Both the position numbers and the translations under genes were made by a program. Positions 18,026 to 27,840 of a stretch of 64,000 nucleotides of DNA are shown piece after piece. A model generated the notes under the pieces. The model was not told where the DNA came from, did no database searches, and worked only from the letters and a program-made list of their open reading frames with translations. Numbering within the stretch: the first letter of the stretch is position 1; every line of letters begins with the position of its first letter. This DNA is from Shewanella sp. 10N.286.48.A6 (GTDB taxonomy: Bacteria > Pseudomonadota > Gammaproteobacteria > Enterobacterales > Shewanellaceae): positions 1-64,000 of the forward strand of contig NZ_MCVI01000019.1 of the NCBI RefSeq assembly GCF_002873135.1. Direction: 5' to 3'.

Positions 18026-19186
18026 CTATTGAGTGCAAGCTTGATTGGTTTTTAGCGGTGAGCTCAACACAAGATTACTGACTTTTTGCTCGCTCACCAT
18101 GCCGCCAATTCTTAGCAGCTTATCTTCATGACAAATGAGACCACGATGATCCATTGAGGGTGTTTCAAGCCTTATTGGGGTAAGCCAGCTGTTGCTAGTA
18201 AAGTCGAAGCTATATTGATATTGCTGTGGGGTACTGGGAGCGCCGTTATAACCGATACCACTGTAATTGTATGGGTTGTCACTGCCACCAATAAAGATGG
18301 CGTAGCCTGCTTTGTTATTGTCTCTATCACTGTCTTTATTGCTATTTTTATTAGAGCCTACACCTGTTGCCGCCATTCTATAATGCGCAATAGCAGGCTT
18401 GTTCATGTTGTTCTTTCCAGTCTGAGCAATAGAATAATGTGGCAGTAATTGCCAACTAATTCTTAAATGATTCTCTGGGTTCACTTCACCATATAAACAC
18501 ACGGGTGATGATGCATAACTGCGACGTTTACCAATATTGGCCTGAACTTTCACACCATCGCACAAGACAATTTTATTGTTAACCATGGCAATAGCTTGAC
18601 CAAAAACAGCAGGTGCAGGTATTGGGCTTGCCTGAGACCAAGTATCGGTTTGAGTGTCATACACTTGGACTAAATTAACATTGCCGTCGTTGTGCCAACC
18701 ACCAAATAAATATACATAGCGTTGTTGATAAACGCTGGCTGCCGTGTCATCAACAGCGACGGGCATGTCGGCAATACGCTGGTACTCATTAGCGCTGATG
18801 TCGAAACGGTAATTATCGACAGTGCTAATTTCATCATGATTTTTAGCCACAGTATAGCCACCAAAAACATAAGCTTTGTCATTCACACCTACGGCTATAG
18901 AAGCCAACCTTCCTGCCAAAGGAGCGACAAAAGGGATATCTTTAATGGGCTGCCATTGGTTATTGGGACTCGATAGATCAAGTGCCCACGCTTTGTTATG
19001 TACCGCGAGATAATCCTTTGATTCAGCAAGCCCAGTAAAACTCAGTAAGTACTGGGTTTTATCTGTAGTGACTTTGGCGATGGCATTATTTGAAACTGGC
19101 TCAGGCAAGGGCGCATAGGTTGCAAAAGCAATCGGTGCCGAAATGGTTAACAAGATAGTCGAGCTGAGTTGTTGAGGCAGTTTCAT
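18026..19186 (-). CDS. Secreted kelch-repeat (beta-propeller) protein
   Basis: The 386-residue protein has a signal peptide (hydrophobic core about residues 8-20, likely cleavage after AFA near 22) followed by kelch-type beta-propeller repeats with the Gly-Gly doublets YVFGGYT, YLFGGWH, IFIGGSD and LRIGGMV. A low-complexity Asn/Lys/Asp insertion lies near residues 275-292. It could be a periplasmic sugar mutarotase/epimerase of the NanM type or a binding protein; no catalytic residues can be assigned. It stands alone, with an unusual repeat tract upstream. Function unknown. Confidence 0.8.
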   Translation of the reverse strand: MKLPQQLSSTILLTISAPIAFATYAPLPEPVSNNAIAKVTTDKTQYLLSFTGLAESKDYLAVHNKAWALDLSSPNNQWQPIKDIPFVAPLAGRLASIAVGVNDKAYVFGGYTVAKNHDEISTVDNYRFDISANEYQRIADMPVAVDDTAASVYQQRYVYLFGGWHNDGNVNLVQVYDTQTDTWSQASPIPAPAVFGQAIAMVNNKIVLCDGVKVQANIGKRRSYASSPVCLYGEVNPENHLRISWQLLPHYSIAQTGKNNMNKPAIAHYRMAATGVGSNKNSNKDSDRDNNKAGYAIFIGGSDNPYNYSGIGYNGAPSTPQQYQYSFDFTSNSWLTPIRLETPSMDHRGLICHEDKLLRIGGMVSEQKVSNLVLSSPLKTNQACTQ

Positions 19187-19550
19187 GTAAATCCTTTTGT
19201 GGGTTCTGTAGTTCGCACTGTTGTTATTAGTGTTGTTATCACAGCTGTTTCAGTGTAGTTAGCACTGCTGTTTCAGTGTAGTTAGCACTGCTGTTATCAG
19301 TGTAGTTAGCACTGTTGTTATCAGTGTTGTTATCAGTGTCGTTTTTAGTATGGCTAGCAGTATTCTTTTCGGTATATGCAAGCATACTTTACACAAAATA
19401 AAGTATCGAGCGAAGCCTTAATAAGAAACTATCACAATGAAATATCTATGAAAATTAAGGGGTGTCAGGTAATTTAGATGCTCAATATTTAGTTAGAATT
19501 AATCGTATTCACAGCTTAAGTTCAAATAATAACAAGGGTAACGACAAATT
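19187..19550. other. Divergent intergenic region, kelch gene / PepSY pair
   Basis: This 364 bp region serves two divergent units. The kelch-proximal third is the tandem repeat tract. A short dyad TATGC-AA-GCATA lies near 19373-19384. The rest is AT-rich with no clear gene. Confidence 0.5.
19214..19340. repeat. Tandem 23-24 bp repeats with internal dyad upstream of the kelch gene
   Basis: About five head-to-tail copies of AGCACTGCTGTTTCAGTGTAGTT-like units (23-24 bp) fill the tract. Adjacent copies create CAGTG-N7-CACTG dyads. The tract begins about 28 bp upstream of the kelch start on the minus strand. No spacers separate the units, so this is not a CRISPR array. Confidence 0.8.
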
Positions 19551-20294
19551 TTGATCCCCAAAAAATCATATAGAAAAATATTCTCAGCCCACTTTCTCCA
19601 TCGGTGGCTAATGCTGGTGCTGGCGATTCCCATCATCATATGGAGCGTGACCGGTAGTTACTTTGTGTTGATGGATATTGGCTTTATTCGTAGCGATCAT
19701 GTGGTTAGCAAAGTAGAAGTGATAGACCCTTCTCAAGTGCAATATACGTTAAGTAAGGTCTACCAAGATTATCCTCAAGCACAGCAAATATCCCTTAAAA
19801 GCGTGCTTAATAAAGCGGTTTATCAAGTGACTTTTGATCAAGTGACTTTTGAGCAAGAAAATTTAGCCGATGATAAGCTACTCATCGATGCACAAACGGG
19901 TCAGGTACTTGAACGCTTTAATGAGCAACAGGCACGTCAAATCGCAGCTTTATATTTACCATCGGTTTCAGCGACCCAATTAAGCTCAATTAGCCTTATC
20001 GAACACAATGCTCCAACTGAGTTATCTGCAAGGCACTTACCTGTGTGGCGAGCTGAGTTTGATGATATTGGCATGACAACCCTCTATATATCCGCTAAAA
20101 GTGGCGATGTGGTAACCCGCCGACATGAATACTGGCGCTTGTTTGACTTGTTTTGGAAGTGGCACATCATGGATTATAACGACGGTGAAGCCATTGATAA
20201 TCAGTTACTCTTTTATACTTCAATAAGCGCATTTATCGCTGTTTTTTCTGGCCTGGTGTTAGTGTGGCAACGCCGAAAGAGGTATGTGAAATGA
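19551..20294 (+). CDS. PepSY-domain membrane protein
   Basis: The 247-residue protein has an N-terminal membrane helix (HRWLMLVLAIPIIIWSVTGSYFVL, about residues 17-40), a periplasmic PepSY-type region and a C-terminal helix (about 222-241) ending in WQRRKR. PepSY membrane proteins often accompany iron uptake or periplasmic reduction systems. The apparent start is TTG at 19551 with AAGGG further upstream than usual, so the exact start is uncertain. It overlaps the next gene by 4 bp and the two proteins probably act together. No TonB receptor is adjacent, so the partner system is unknown. Confidence 0.8.
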   Translation: MIPKKSYRKIFSAHFLHRWLMLVLAIPIIIWSVTGSYFVLMDIGFIRSDHVVSKVEVIDPSQVQYTLSKVYQDYPQAQQISLKSVLNKAVYQVTFDQVTFEQENLADDKLLIDAQTGQVLERFNEQQARQIAALYLPSVSATQLSSISLIEHNAPTELSARHLPVWRAEFDDIGMTTLYISAKSGDVVTRRHEYWRLFDLFWKWHIMDYNDGEAIDNQLLFYTSISAFIAVFSGLVLVWQRRKRYVK

Positions 20295-21088
20295 GTGCTA
20301 AATCGAGCGTGAGAACAAGTAAAATAACAGGCAAGAAAGCCAAGCGGTTACAGCATTTGATCCGAGTCTGGCATTACTGGGTAGGCGCGTTAGTTAGCCT
20401 ACAATTTTTGATTTGGCTAGGGACTGGTATTTACTTTAATATCACCCCACACGAGGCGCTAAAAGGCATGGCATATAGTCATCATGCTGCCCATGAAGAC
20501 TATAATTTCAATGCTGCAGAACTAATAACGGCAAAGCAAGTACTGACAAACCATCCGAATCAACAGCAATTAGCACTCATATCATTGGACAGCAATCCCG
20601 TGTATTTACTGACTGAAACCGCAATGCGTTATAAACATGAATGTCAGCAGCAAACCTTAGTGAATGCCTATAGCGGTGAAGTGATTCATATTGACCTATC
20701 GTTAGCAACCACGCTGGCCATCGACAGTTATAGGGGGCCTGGCAGCGTTATCAGTGCTAATAAACTTAAGCCGCCGATTAGCGAGTGGCCTAAAGAATGC
20801 AATCCCTTATGGCAAATCAACATGGATGATGATCTTGAGACACGAATATACATCAATGCCATTAATGGCCAGTTAATTGGCCACAAAAATAGCGACACTG
20901 AACTGGCAGATTTGATGTTCAAATTACATTTTATGGATTACTTACATCAAGGCAGTTTCAATAATCCTTTCAGTTGGTTTTTTGGCTTAATGGGCTTGTT
21001 TTTATCACTGTCAGGTTTGTATTGGGTGGGAGAGAACTTAGTGAATAAGCGTTATAAATTAACGCGGTTCTTAAAGGTTAAAAGCTGA
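20291..21088 (+). CDS. Second PepSY-type membrane protein
   Basis: The protein of about 265 residues starts at the ATG overlapping the previous stop (ATGA). It has a basic N-terminus, a helix at about residues 25-50 (HYWVGALVSLQFLIWLGTGI), a periplasmic region with PepSY-like elements (VNAYSGEVI and YINAINGQLIG), and a C-terminal helix in FFGLMGLFLSLSGLYWV. The LHFMDYLH segment parallels WHIMDYND of the preceding protein, so the pair are probably diverged duplicates. An intrinsic terminator follows. Likely an inner-membrane partner of the upstream gene; specific function unknown. Confidence 0.8.
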   Translation: MSAKSSVRTSKITGKKAKRLQHLIRVWHYWVGALVSLQFLIWLGTGIYFNITPHEALKGMAYSHHAAHEDYNFNAAELITAKQVLTNHPNQQQLALISLDSNPVYLLTETAMRYKHECQQQTLVNAYSGEVIHIDLSLATTLAIDSYRGPGSVISANKLKPPISEWPKECNPLWQINMDDDLETRIYINAINGQLIGHKNSDTELADLMFKLHFMDYLHQGSFNNPFSWFFGLMGLFLSLSGLYWVGENLVNKRYKLTRFLKVKS

Positions 21089-21135
21089 GTTTAAGTGTAG
21101 TTATTTTCATGGTTTAATAAAATCAAACTAAAAAG

Positions 21136-21160
21136 AAGGCCCTCATCAGAGGGCCTTTCT
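21136..21160. terminator. Bidirectional terminator between PepSY pair and S8 protease
   Basis: AAGGCCCTC-ATCA-GAGGGCCTT forms a 9 bp GC-rich stem with T-rich sequence on the plus side and A-rich sequence on the other. It lies between convergent genes and could serve both. Confidence 0.8.
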
Positions 21161-21209
21161 CATAGGTATTGTTTGCTTAACATGCCTATATAATCGTGAA
21201 GCTTAATAT

Positions 21210-24200
21210 TTAGTGAAGCTTACGGCGACGACCAGCGAATAAACCTAGTACACCTAATGCTAAGAAGCCTAAGCTACCACCGCTTGATTTTTTCTCTTCA
21301 ACAACAGGAACTTCAGGTGCTGGCGCTACAGGCTCTACGCCATCAGAGTTAACCGTTAGCTTAAAGCTGGTGGTTGCTTGATCAGACGGGTAAGCCATAT
21401 CATGCACAGTTACAGATACCATGGTTTCACCAAACCAGTCAGCATCAGGGGTAATCGTGATGCTATCACCTTCAACTTTAGCAGTGATGTTATCACCTGC
21501 CACCATAATGCCATTGACTGTGCCTTTAAGGTCAGCATAGACAACATTCATTGTAAGAGAGCTATTCTCTTCAATTACTTGGTCTGTAAAACCTGCAACT
21601 TGAATATTACTTGCTGATGAAACCGTATGGGATACCGTCACTAACTCTGAATCAGCGTATTGACTGCTAACCTTTACTGCATTATCCATTCCAACAGCTG
21701 CAGCTGATACACGGGCAGAGAAGCTAACCGTTAATGCTGAGCTTTCAGGGCCTTGATAATCAGCACAAACTAGCATGCCTTCAGCCACTTTTTCATCAAC
21801 GTTATTGTAGGCAAAACCGTCATTGTACCAACCACCGACAGGCTGGTAGGTGCCACGCTCACCGTAATAACCATGTAGACCAATTGAACCAAAATGATCG
21901 TTAGCCGTTTGCAGCGCTTGATAACCAAACATGATTTCATGGGCACCAGGGGCAAAATCTAACTTAGTTGAGATAATGGTTTCAACATCAAAGTAAGCTG
22001 ATGCATCTGGGTTACGGTTACCGGTAAAGCGGTTATCAATTTCTGCACCACCTTTCCACTGGAACACATAATAATCATCAACCACAGCACCATATACTAG
22101 GTTAGTGACTGCGCCGATATCTTCACGGAATGCCACTTCTGGCATAATCACATCACCACGCCACAATGGGGCAACCATAGTGTCAGGGAAGCTTTGGAAC
22201 ACATCATTAAACTCATAATGGTAATTATAGAAATCTGGCATTTCGTCAAATTTCACATAACCAAATGGTGAGATTTCAAGTAAGTCATGCAGCATGTCTT
22301 GCTCTGCACCGTATAAAGGTACGTGAGGTAAATCATTCGCTGACATTGGAATACTCAAATATTGGTTTGAGTAGCCAGTAATGCCTAAATCAGAGAAACC
22401 AAACTCACTTGGTACATCCACAAAGGTGTCACTCGCGCCCTGCATTTGCGCAGGAATACGACACGTCGCATCCTCTAGACTCGTGGTAAACACATAGTGA
22501 CGTGGGGTATCTAATGACGAAGGTTGCACAGTATTAAAGGCAATGGTATTACCATCAATTGTCATGTCTTCAGTGTATTGTGGTAAGCCAGAAACCTGAA
22601 CGCTGTCTTCAATTAACTGGAAGCCTGAAGCGAGTTCAGTACTTAAGGTTAACTGACGCTCACCACCTAACAAGTTAGGCGCTAGGCTGACTTCAAACTC
22701 AACAATATCACCGGCCTTGGCACTAGTATGGCTTGCTTCAATTTCGGTGTCGCTACCGTCATGAATAAGCTTTACTGGGATATAACCTAAGTTATCATCG
22801 TTATAGCTGTCGCTACCAATTCCCACATAACCATAGTAAACATCGCCCTCTACAGCATCAGCTAAATCATAGTTTAACTGTACACGGTAAGGGTCCATGC
22901 CATTTGATGAATCTGGGCCAACGGCAGTCAGATTAGCGTCATCTTGATCACCGATGATAGCTAAAGCGAAGGTCATATTATCAGCAAGGTTAGCTGCATC
23001 TTCATAATCATACTTATAGTTAGAGCCATAAGCCCAGTAAGTTCCTGGAGTTGGATTATTGATGGCGCAGTAATCGTTGTTATCAATACGAGAGTAACAA
23101 ATGGCTTCTTCATTCCACTGGATCTCACCGTCGTTATTGACATCCATACCAATATCGATTGATGCATAAGCATTATAGTCAGCTTTAACCACTTCCCACA
23201 CGATACGCTTAGTGCCTTCTGGTACGTCAAAGAAGTTAACCACTTGACCATCATCAATACGTGATTGCGCGGTATTGTCTAAGTCGCGCACATCACTGCG
23301 CTGCATTTGCACATCAAAAAGTTCCGCTTTAACTAAGCCATTAACGCGGCTATTAAAGGTTTGAATTTCTTCAGTGGTGATTTCAGGGGTTAAAATATGC
23401 CCTTGTTGGCGGTGGATATTACCGACCACATTTTCAGGCATACTGGTACCACTGTAGCGAATGCTAACCGGTAAATGTTGCATTGGCATATCCGTGCTTG
23501 CAGGGGTAATAGTCACATCACCTAGTAAGCGTAGAGATGATGAATCTGCACCCGGTGCTTGAACTTCTAACACTGTTGCTGTGAGCATGATGGCTTGAGT
23601 TTCGCCTTTGCTAAGGCTAAATGTCTTAGGCGACACTTCAAGCGACAGCATATCTGCGCCATCCATTGCCAGCGACTCAGCATCCACAGTCCAACTGCCA
23701 TCAGCTGTCGCGGTAAATGTCCGCATCATGGTACAAGTGCCACTGCAGCTTTCATTGTAAAAATATGGCACGTTTAGGGTGTTAACTGTACCGCCATTTT
23801 TAGGGTTCGCCGCGCGGTAATTATCACCGGTTTCATCCATGATTAAACCCGCTTTAAATGCGCGAGCAACGTTAATCACGCCACTACCTGCATCACTAAA
23901 GCCTGCAGGCTCTAAATCAACAAAGGGGTAAGTTTCAACCGTGCGAGTCACTTCAGCTAAATTCGCAGTCATCATTAATGCTGACTGAATTTGTGCTGGT
24001 GTCCAACTTGGTTGTGCTTGCTTTAATAATGCCATTGCACCTGCAACATGGGGCGCTGCCATTGAAGTACCACTAATGGTGTTGTAGTCACCAGGTACAC
24101 CTACACCAGAAAACGGCATTTCATCAGCCCATGCCGCATAAATATCAACACCAGGAGCGGCAAGGTTTGGTGACATGACTTCAGGGTTATCAAAGTTATG

Positions 24201-26186
24201 TCCACGAGATGAGAAGTCAGCTAACGCATTAGGCACACGTTCAGTCGTCACCACATTTGAAGCCGTGATGGTTAACTGATGATCACTGCCTTTAGATAAC
24301 CAGCTTGATAAACCAAACCAGTTAGTTGAAGCATCACCATAATAACCACTATAAGGCAAGTGAATACCGGGGATCACATAAGGGTCGTTATTAACCGACT
24401 CTGTAGAGCTGGCATTACGTAAAATAAAACCACCTGCACCGCCTTCGGCTACGTTAATGGCTTTTTGTACGCGAGCGATATCACCACGCTTACAAACTAC
24501 AATTGGCGCAGTGTCATATGGAATGCCTTCAGGAGAGTTATCAAAAAAGCCTGCTGGGAAGGCTTCATTACATTTTTCATATTCCCAGCCGTAGGCTTTT
24601 GCTTCAACCACAGGGCCTGTATAACCTTCGGTAATCCCGCCGCCAACAAGTTCTGGTAGCTCTTGCTCGCCGCCAGTTGCGCCAGTAAGCATTTTACCTT
24701 CAACACTAAACTCACGTGTATGAGTGGTTGCTGCAACAGAGGTCACCCAAGGGGATAAGTGATCAATTGCGCCGCGGCGTACATTTGCTTCAGAAGGGTC
24801 AAAAGAGTTACCCGCTGAGGCTGATACCGAAATACCGGCTTCTCGTGCTGCTAAAAAGGCCATCTCCATTGGGTCTTCCCATGGGAATGCGCCATAAGCA
24901 GTACCAATTGAGTAGTTAATCACATCTACGCCATCGGCGACTGCATCTTCAATACCCGCAAGTAATGCAGAACCAGGGCAGCCGGTATAATTATTAAAGC
25001 TGCCGTCACCTGGGTGACACACTTGGTACATAATGACGTTAGCGTGCGGCGCGACACCTGAAATACGCGGTAACATTAAGTCCGTTGGTTTGCCGTCACT
25101 GGTTACGCCAACATCAGGCACCATATAGGTACTATCTAATATGATATTACCGGCAGCGGTAGAGGCGGTGTGTGAACCATGGCCGTTGTAATCTTCGCCA
25201 TTTGCAGGTCTTAATGGACCTTCGATTTCCCACCAGCCTTTATCAGGTTGAAAACTTTCATCGCTATAAGTGTCGGTAATCACAGGGTAAGAGCGCACAC
25301 CAATAAGCTTGTCATTACACATGCCGGCAAACTCTTCAAGCTCACAGTCGCCTAAATAGCCAGCATAACGCGACGGTAATTGATGTACATAGCCATCATC
25401 GCCTTGTGCTGCAAACGATTCATGGTCGGTGTTAATCCCGGTATCGAGCACGCCTACAACAATACCTTTACCGGTAAACGCTTCACCAGTGACTTCACCG
25501 GTCCAAAACTTGTCAGCGCCGATATGCTGTGGACCCACATCAGTTTGTAATTGGTAGATGATTTCACGGGTCACACTGACAACACCAGATAAGCCGGCAA
25601 CGCTTGCTGCTTGATCTTGAGTCATACGCATCGACATACCGTTAAAGGCAAGCTGATAGTTAGCGATAGTTTTAGTGTTACCTACCAAGCTGGTAATTTG
25701 CGAGCTTACGCTAGCTTGTTTTTCACTAAGGTAACTACGATATGATTGTACATCGGTACTATTGATATCAACTTTATCATGCAGCTGTGGGCTTAATGCC
25801 GCTGGGATTTTACTGGTTCGAGGAGTCGTAGCATTTAATCCAGCAACACCGCCTTGATATAATGAAACTGGCTTGTCAGATAACTGAATAATATAAGTTT
25901 GCTCACCTTCAATATCATCTTCATAAACAAAAGGAACTTTTTGATCAACACTTGAAATAGCACGATGAACATTACGTCCATTACTATTTCGAGTTTGTGT
26001 CACTACCTCTCCAGATAAACGATCTTTATTTTTATTGTCGTTATATTGCTTAATTGCATCGGTAATAACTATAGGCTTAATATTGGCCGAGTATGCACCA
26101 TCAGCATTGGCGCTATCAGCACTCGCTCCGGCAGCACCCGCATAAATGGCCGCTAGGGTCATTATATGAACTTTGTTCAGTTTCAT
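21210..26186 (-). CDS. Large secreted S8 (subtilisin-like) protease with PA domain and GlyGly-CTERM-like tail
   Basis: The protein is about 1658 residues. A signal peptide begins MKLNKVHIMTLAAIYAGAAG, followed by an inhibitor-I9-like propeptide. The S8 catalytic triad is Asp248 (GVLDTGI), His339 (GHGSHTAS) and Ser708 (SGTSMAAPH), with a PA-type insertion between His and Ser. A long C-terminal region of beta domains follows. The end, GGSLGFLALGVLGLFAGRRRK, fits a GlyGly-CTERM signal (glycines, helix, basic cluster) handled by rhombosortase in Shewanella and Vibrio. The ATG at 26186 has GGAAG upstream; an in-frame start at 26291 would bury the signal peptide. Inferred role: extracellular protein breakdown for nutrition. 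Confidence 0.93.
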   Translation of the reverse strand: MKLNKVHIMTLAAIYAGAAGASADSANADGAYSANIKPIVITDAIKQYNDNKNKDRLSGEVVTQTRNSNGRNVHRAISSVDQKVPFVYEDDIEGEQTYIIQLSDKPVSLYQGGVAGLNATTPRTSKIPAALSPQLHDKVDINSTDVQSYRSYLSEKQASVSSQITSLVGNTKTIANYQLAFNGMSMRMTQDQAASVAGLSGVVSVTREIIYQLQTDVGPQHIGADKFWTGEVTGEAFTGKGIVVGVLDTGINTDHESFAAQGDDGYVHQLPSRYAGYLGDCELEEFAGMCNDKLIGVRSYPVITDTYSDESFQPDKGWWEIEGPLRPANGEDYNGHGSHTASTAAGNIILDSTYMVPDVGVTSDGKPTDLMLPRISGVAPHANVIMYQVCHPGDGSFNNYTGCPGSALLAGIEDAVADGVDVINYSIGTAYGAFPWEDPMEMAFLAAREAGISVSASAGNSFDPSEANVRRGAIDHLSPWVTSVAATTHTREFSVEGKMLTGATGGEQELPELVGGGITEGYTGPVVEAKAYGWEYEKCNEAFPAGFFDNSPEGIPYDTAPIVVCKRGDIARVQKAINVAEGGAGGFILRNASSTESVNNDPYVIPGIHLPYSGYYGDASTNWFGLSSWLSKGSDHQLTITASNVVTTERVPNALADFSSRGHNFDNPEVMSPNLAAPGVDIYAAWADEMPFSGVGVPGDYNTISGTSMAAPHVAGAMALLKQAQPSWTPAQIQSALMMTANLAEVTRTVETYPFVDLEPAGFSDAGSGVINVARAFKAGLIMDETGDNYRAANPKNGGTVNTLNVPYFYNESCSGTCTMMRTFTATADGSWTVDAESLAMDGADMLSLEVSPKTFSLSKGETQAIMLTATVLEVQAPGADSSSLRLLGDVTITPASTDMPMQHLPVSIRYSGTSMPENVVGNIHRQQGHILTPEITTEEIQTFNSRVNGLVKAELFDVQMQRSDVRDLDNTAQSRIDDGQVVNFFDVPEGTKRIVWEVVKADYNAYASIDIGMDVNNDGEIQWNEEAICYSRIDNNDYCAINNPTPGTYWAYGSNYKYDYEDAANLADNMTFALAIIGDQDDANLTAVGPDSSNGMDPYRVQLNYDLADAVEGDVYYGYVGIGSDSYNDDNLGYIPVKLIHDGSDTEIEASHTSAKAGDIVEFEVSLAPNLLGGERQLTLSTELASGFQLIEDSVQVSGLPQYTEDMTIDGNTIAFNTVQPSSLDTPRHYVFTTSLEDATCRIPAQMQGASDTFVDVPSEFGFSDLGITGYSNQYLSIPMSANDLPHVPLYGAEQDMLHDLLEISPFGYVKFDEMPDFYNYHYEFNDVFQSFPDTMVAPLWRGDVIMPEVAFREDIGAVTNLVYGAVVDDYYVFQWKGGAEIDNRFTGNRNPDASAYFDVETIISTKLDFAPGAHEIMFGYQALQTANDHFGSIGLHGYYGERGTYQPVGGWYNDGFAYNNVDEKVAEGMLVCADYQGPESSALTVSFSARVSAAAVGMDNAVKVSSQYADSELVTVSHTVSSASNIQVAGFTDQVIEENSSLTMNVVYADLKGTVNGIMVAGDNITAKVEGDSITITPDADWFGETMVSVTVHDMAYPSDQATTSFKLTVNSDGVEPVAPAPEVPVVEEKKSSGGSLGFLALGVLGLFAGRRRKLH

Positions 26187-26722
26187 TGTCGTTTCTTCCG
26201 TTATTATTTGTGAATGCAAATTTTTAACAAATTTGTCACATGAATATTTAACGTGTATTTGCGTTAGCGGCCAATGCATTTTATGAATCAACTGATAGTT
26301 TTTGTGAAAAACAATAAAGGCTAGCGATCAAATCATAAAATAAATAAGCATAAAAACCAATGGTTTGACTTTTTTTAGATAAAAATATCAGCTATATAAG
26401 AGATTAAATGGAGTGAATTGAGTTTACTTGGCGCCTATGGTGATACAAAGTGAAACAGTCACTACAGGGTGATTGTTGTGATTATTAGGCTAATTGAACT
26501 ATCGCCATTAGCTTTACTAATAAAATAATAACAATGGTACATTTTTACTGCTAAATAGCGTTAAGTATCTTTATAGCTAGAGATAATAATTTATTTAATA
26601 GTTGGCTTAATAGTTAGTGTTTTATGTTATTTGATAAAGATTAGTTGGTGAACATTATTTTATAAATTTTAGCACGGAAATATTAATTTAAATAATTCAG
26701 TTTAAATATAAGTAGGATTGAT
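26187..26722. other. Divergent intergenic region, protease / LysR regulator
   Basis: This 536 bp AT-rich stretch has no convincing gene. It probably holds both promoters. The only distinct motif is a short dyad at 26449-26463. Confidence 0.5.
26449..26463. promoter_or_regulatory. Short dyad, possible operator
   Basis: AGTGA-AACAG-TCACT is a perfect 5 bp inverted repeat with a 5-nt spacer between the protease and LysR genes. It could bind the LysR protein or another regulator; it is short enough to be chance. Confidence 0.25.
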
Positions 26723-27676
26723 ATGGAATTACGTCACATTAAATACTTTGTTGTATTGGCTGAATTAAAACACTTTCATAAAGCTGCCGCAGAGTTAAAT
26801 ATTACTCAGCCGTCACTATCCAAAAGCTTGCAAAAACTCGAATTATTAGTTGGTGGTAAGCTATTTCAGCGCGACTCTAAAAATATGACGCTAACCCCTT
26901 TGGGGGAAATGGTATTAGCTCATAGCCAAAACATTGTAAAGCAGCACGATAAACTAAAACGCGATATCGCCAGCTTTCATGGTGAAAATGAGCATGAAAT
27001 TAGCATTGGCGCCAGCCCTATTCCATCAAACTGTTTAGTGGGCCCTATATTGGGGCAGTTTATTCAGGCTTGTCCCAAAATGACCATTGATTTTAAAGTG
27101 GATCATTGGCAATCATTAACAGAGCTGTTACTTCAAGGAAAGTTGGATTTGTTTGTTGCGGAAGCCAAAGTGACTGAGCTTGAAGATAACCCATTACTTC
27201 ACTTACAAGCGCTGCCACCATTTCCGGTGATATTTTGTTGTCGTCCTGATCACCCGCTTACTAAGCTGCCGAGATTATATTTAGCGACATTTAGAGATTA
27301 TCCTTTGGCGATCCCATTGAAATTGCCCATTACCATCGCCAATCAATTTGAAGACTTATTTCAATTACAAAGAGATGATTTTGCCGGTTTAATTCGTTTT
27401 GATCAGCTTCACTCAATTAAAGACGCTATTTTTCATTCAGATTTAGTAGTGCTAACTCCAGAAATAGCAGTACGTGATGAATTATTAGCGGGCACCTTGG
27501 TGCAGCTTAGCCCGCAATTGATGCCGAAACTGAATGCTAAGTTCAGTATTGTTAGCCTAGCAGAAAACCAACAAAGCCAATCGATTAAGGTGTTTAGCGA
27601 GTTTATTGTGCAGCGAGCTAACTCAGTTAAGGACTCAGTTAATGAGCTTGAAAACTTAGATATACAAATTGCGTAA
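26723..27676 (+). CDS. LysR-family transcriptional regulator
   Basis: The 317-residue protein has the LysR winged HTH at residues 1-60 (MELRHIKYFVVLAELKHFHKA start, ITQPSLSKSLQKLE recognition helix region) and a periplasmic-binding-like effector domain from about residue 90. It has AGGA before the ATG. It is divergent from the S8 protease and upstream of the binding protein/sensor kinase pair. LysR proteins often control the divergent neighbour, so the protease is a candidate target, but the 536 bp gap makes this tentative. Inducer unknown. Confidence 0.9.
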   Translation: MELRHIKYFVVLAELKHFHKAAAELNITQPSLSKSLQKLELLVGGKLFQRDSKNMTLTPLGEMVLAHSQNIVKQHDKLKRDIASFHGENEHEISIGASPIPSNCLVGPILGQFIQACPKMTIDFKVDHWQSLTELLLQGKLDLFVAEAKVTELEDNPLLHLQALPPFPVIFCCRPDHPLTKLPRLYLATFRDYPLAIPLKLPITIANQFEDLFQLQRDDFAGLIRFDQLHSIKDAIFHSDLVVLTPEIAVRDELLAGTLVQLSPQLMPKLNAKFSIVSLAENQQSQSIKVFSEFIVQRANSVKDSVNELENLDIQIA

Positions 27677-27840
27677 GGCTGAAAAGTAGGGCAAACCTAA
27701 CGAGTATCAAACTAACTTAGCTTGGCATGACTGCGTTACTGGCACAAATAGCATCACAATTTATATGGTTATTTTCAGAGGGTAGGCTATAACTAAGATG
27801 CTTGACTAAAATTGCCGCATGCCAACCAAGGATTGTCAGT

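Noticed and set aside
19214..19340. CRISPR-like array
   Set aside because: Units abut without unique spacers and no cas genes are near.
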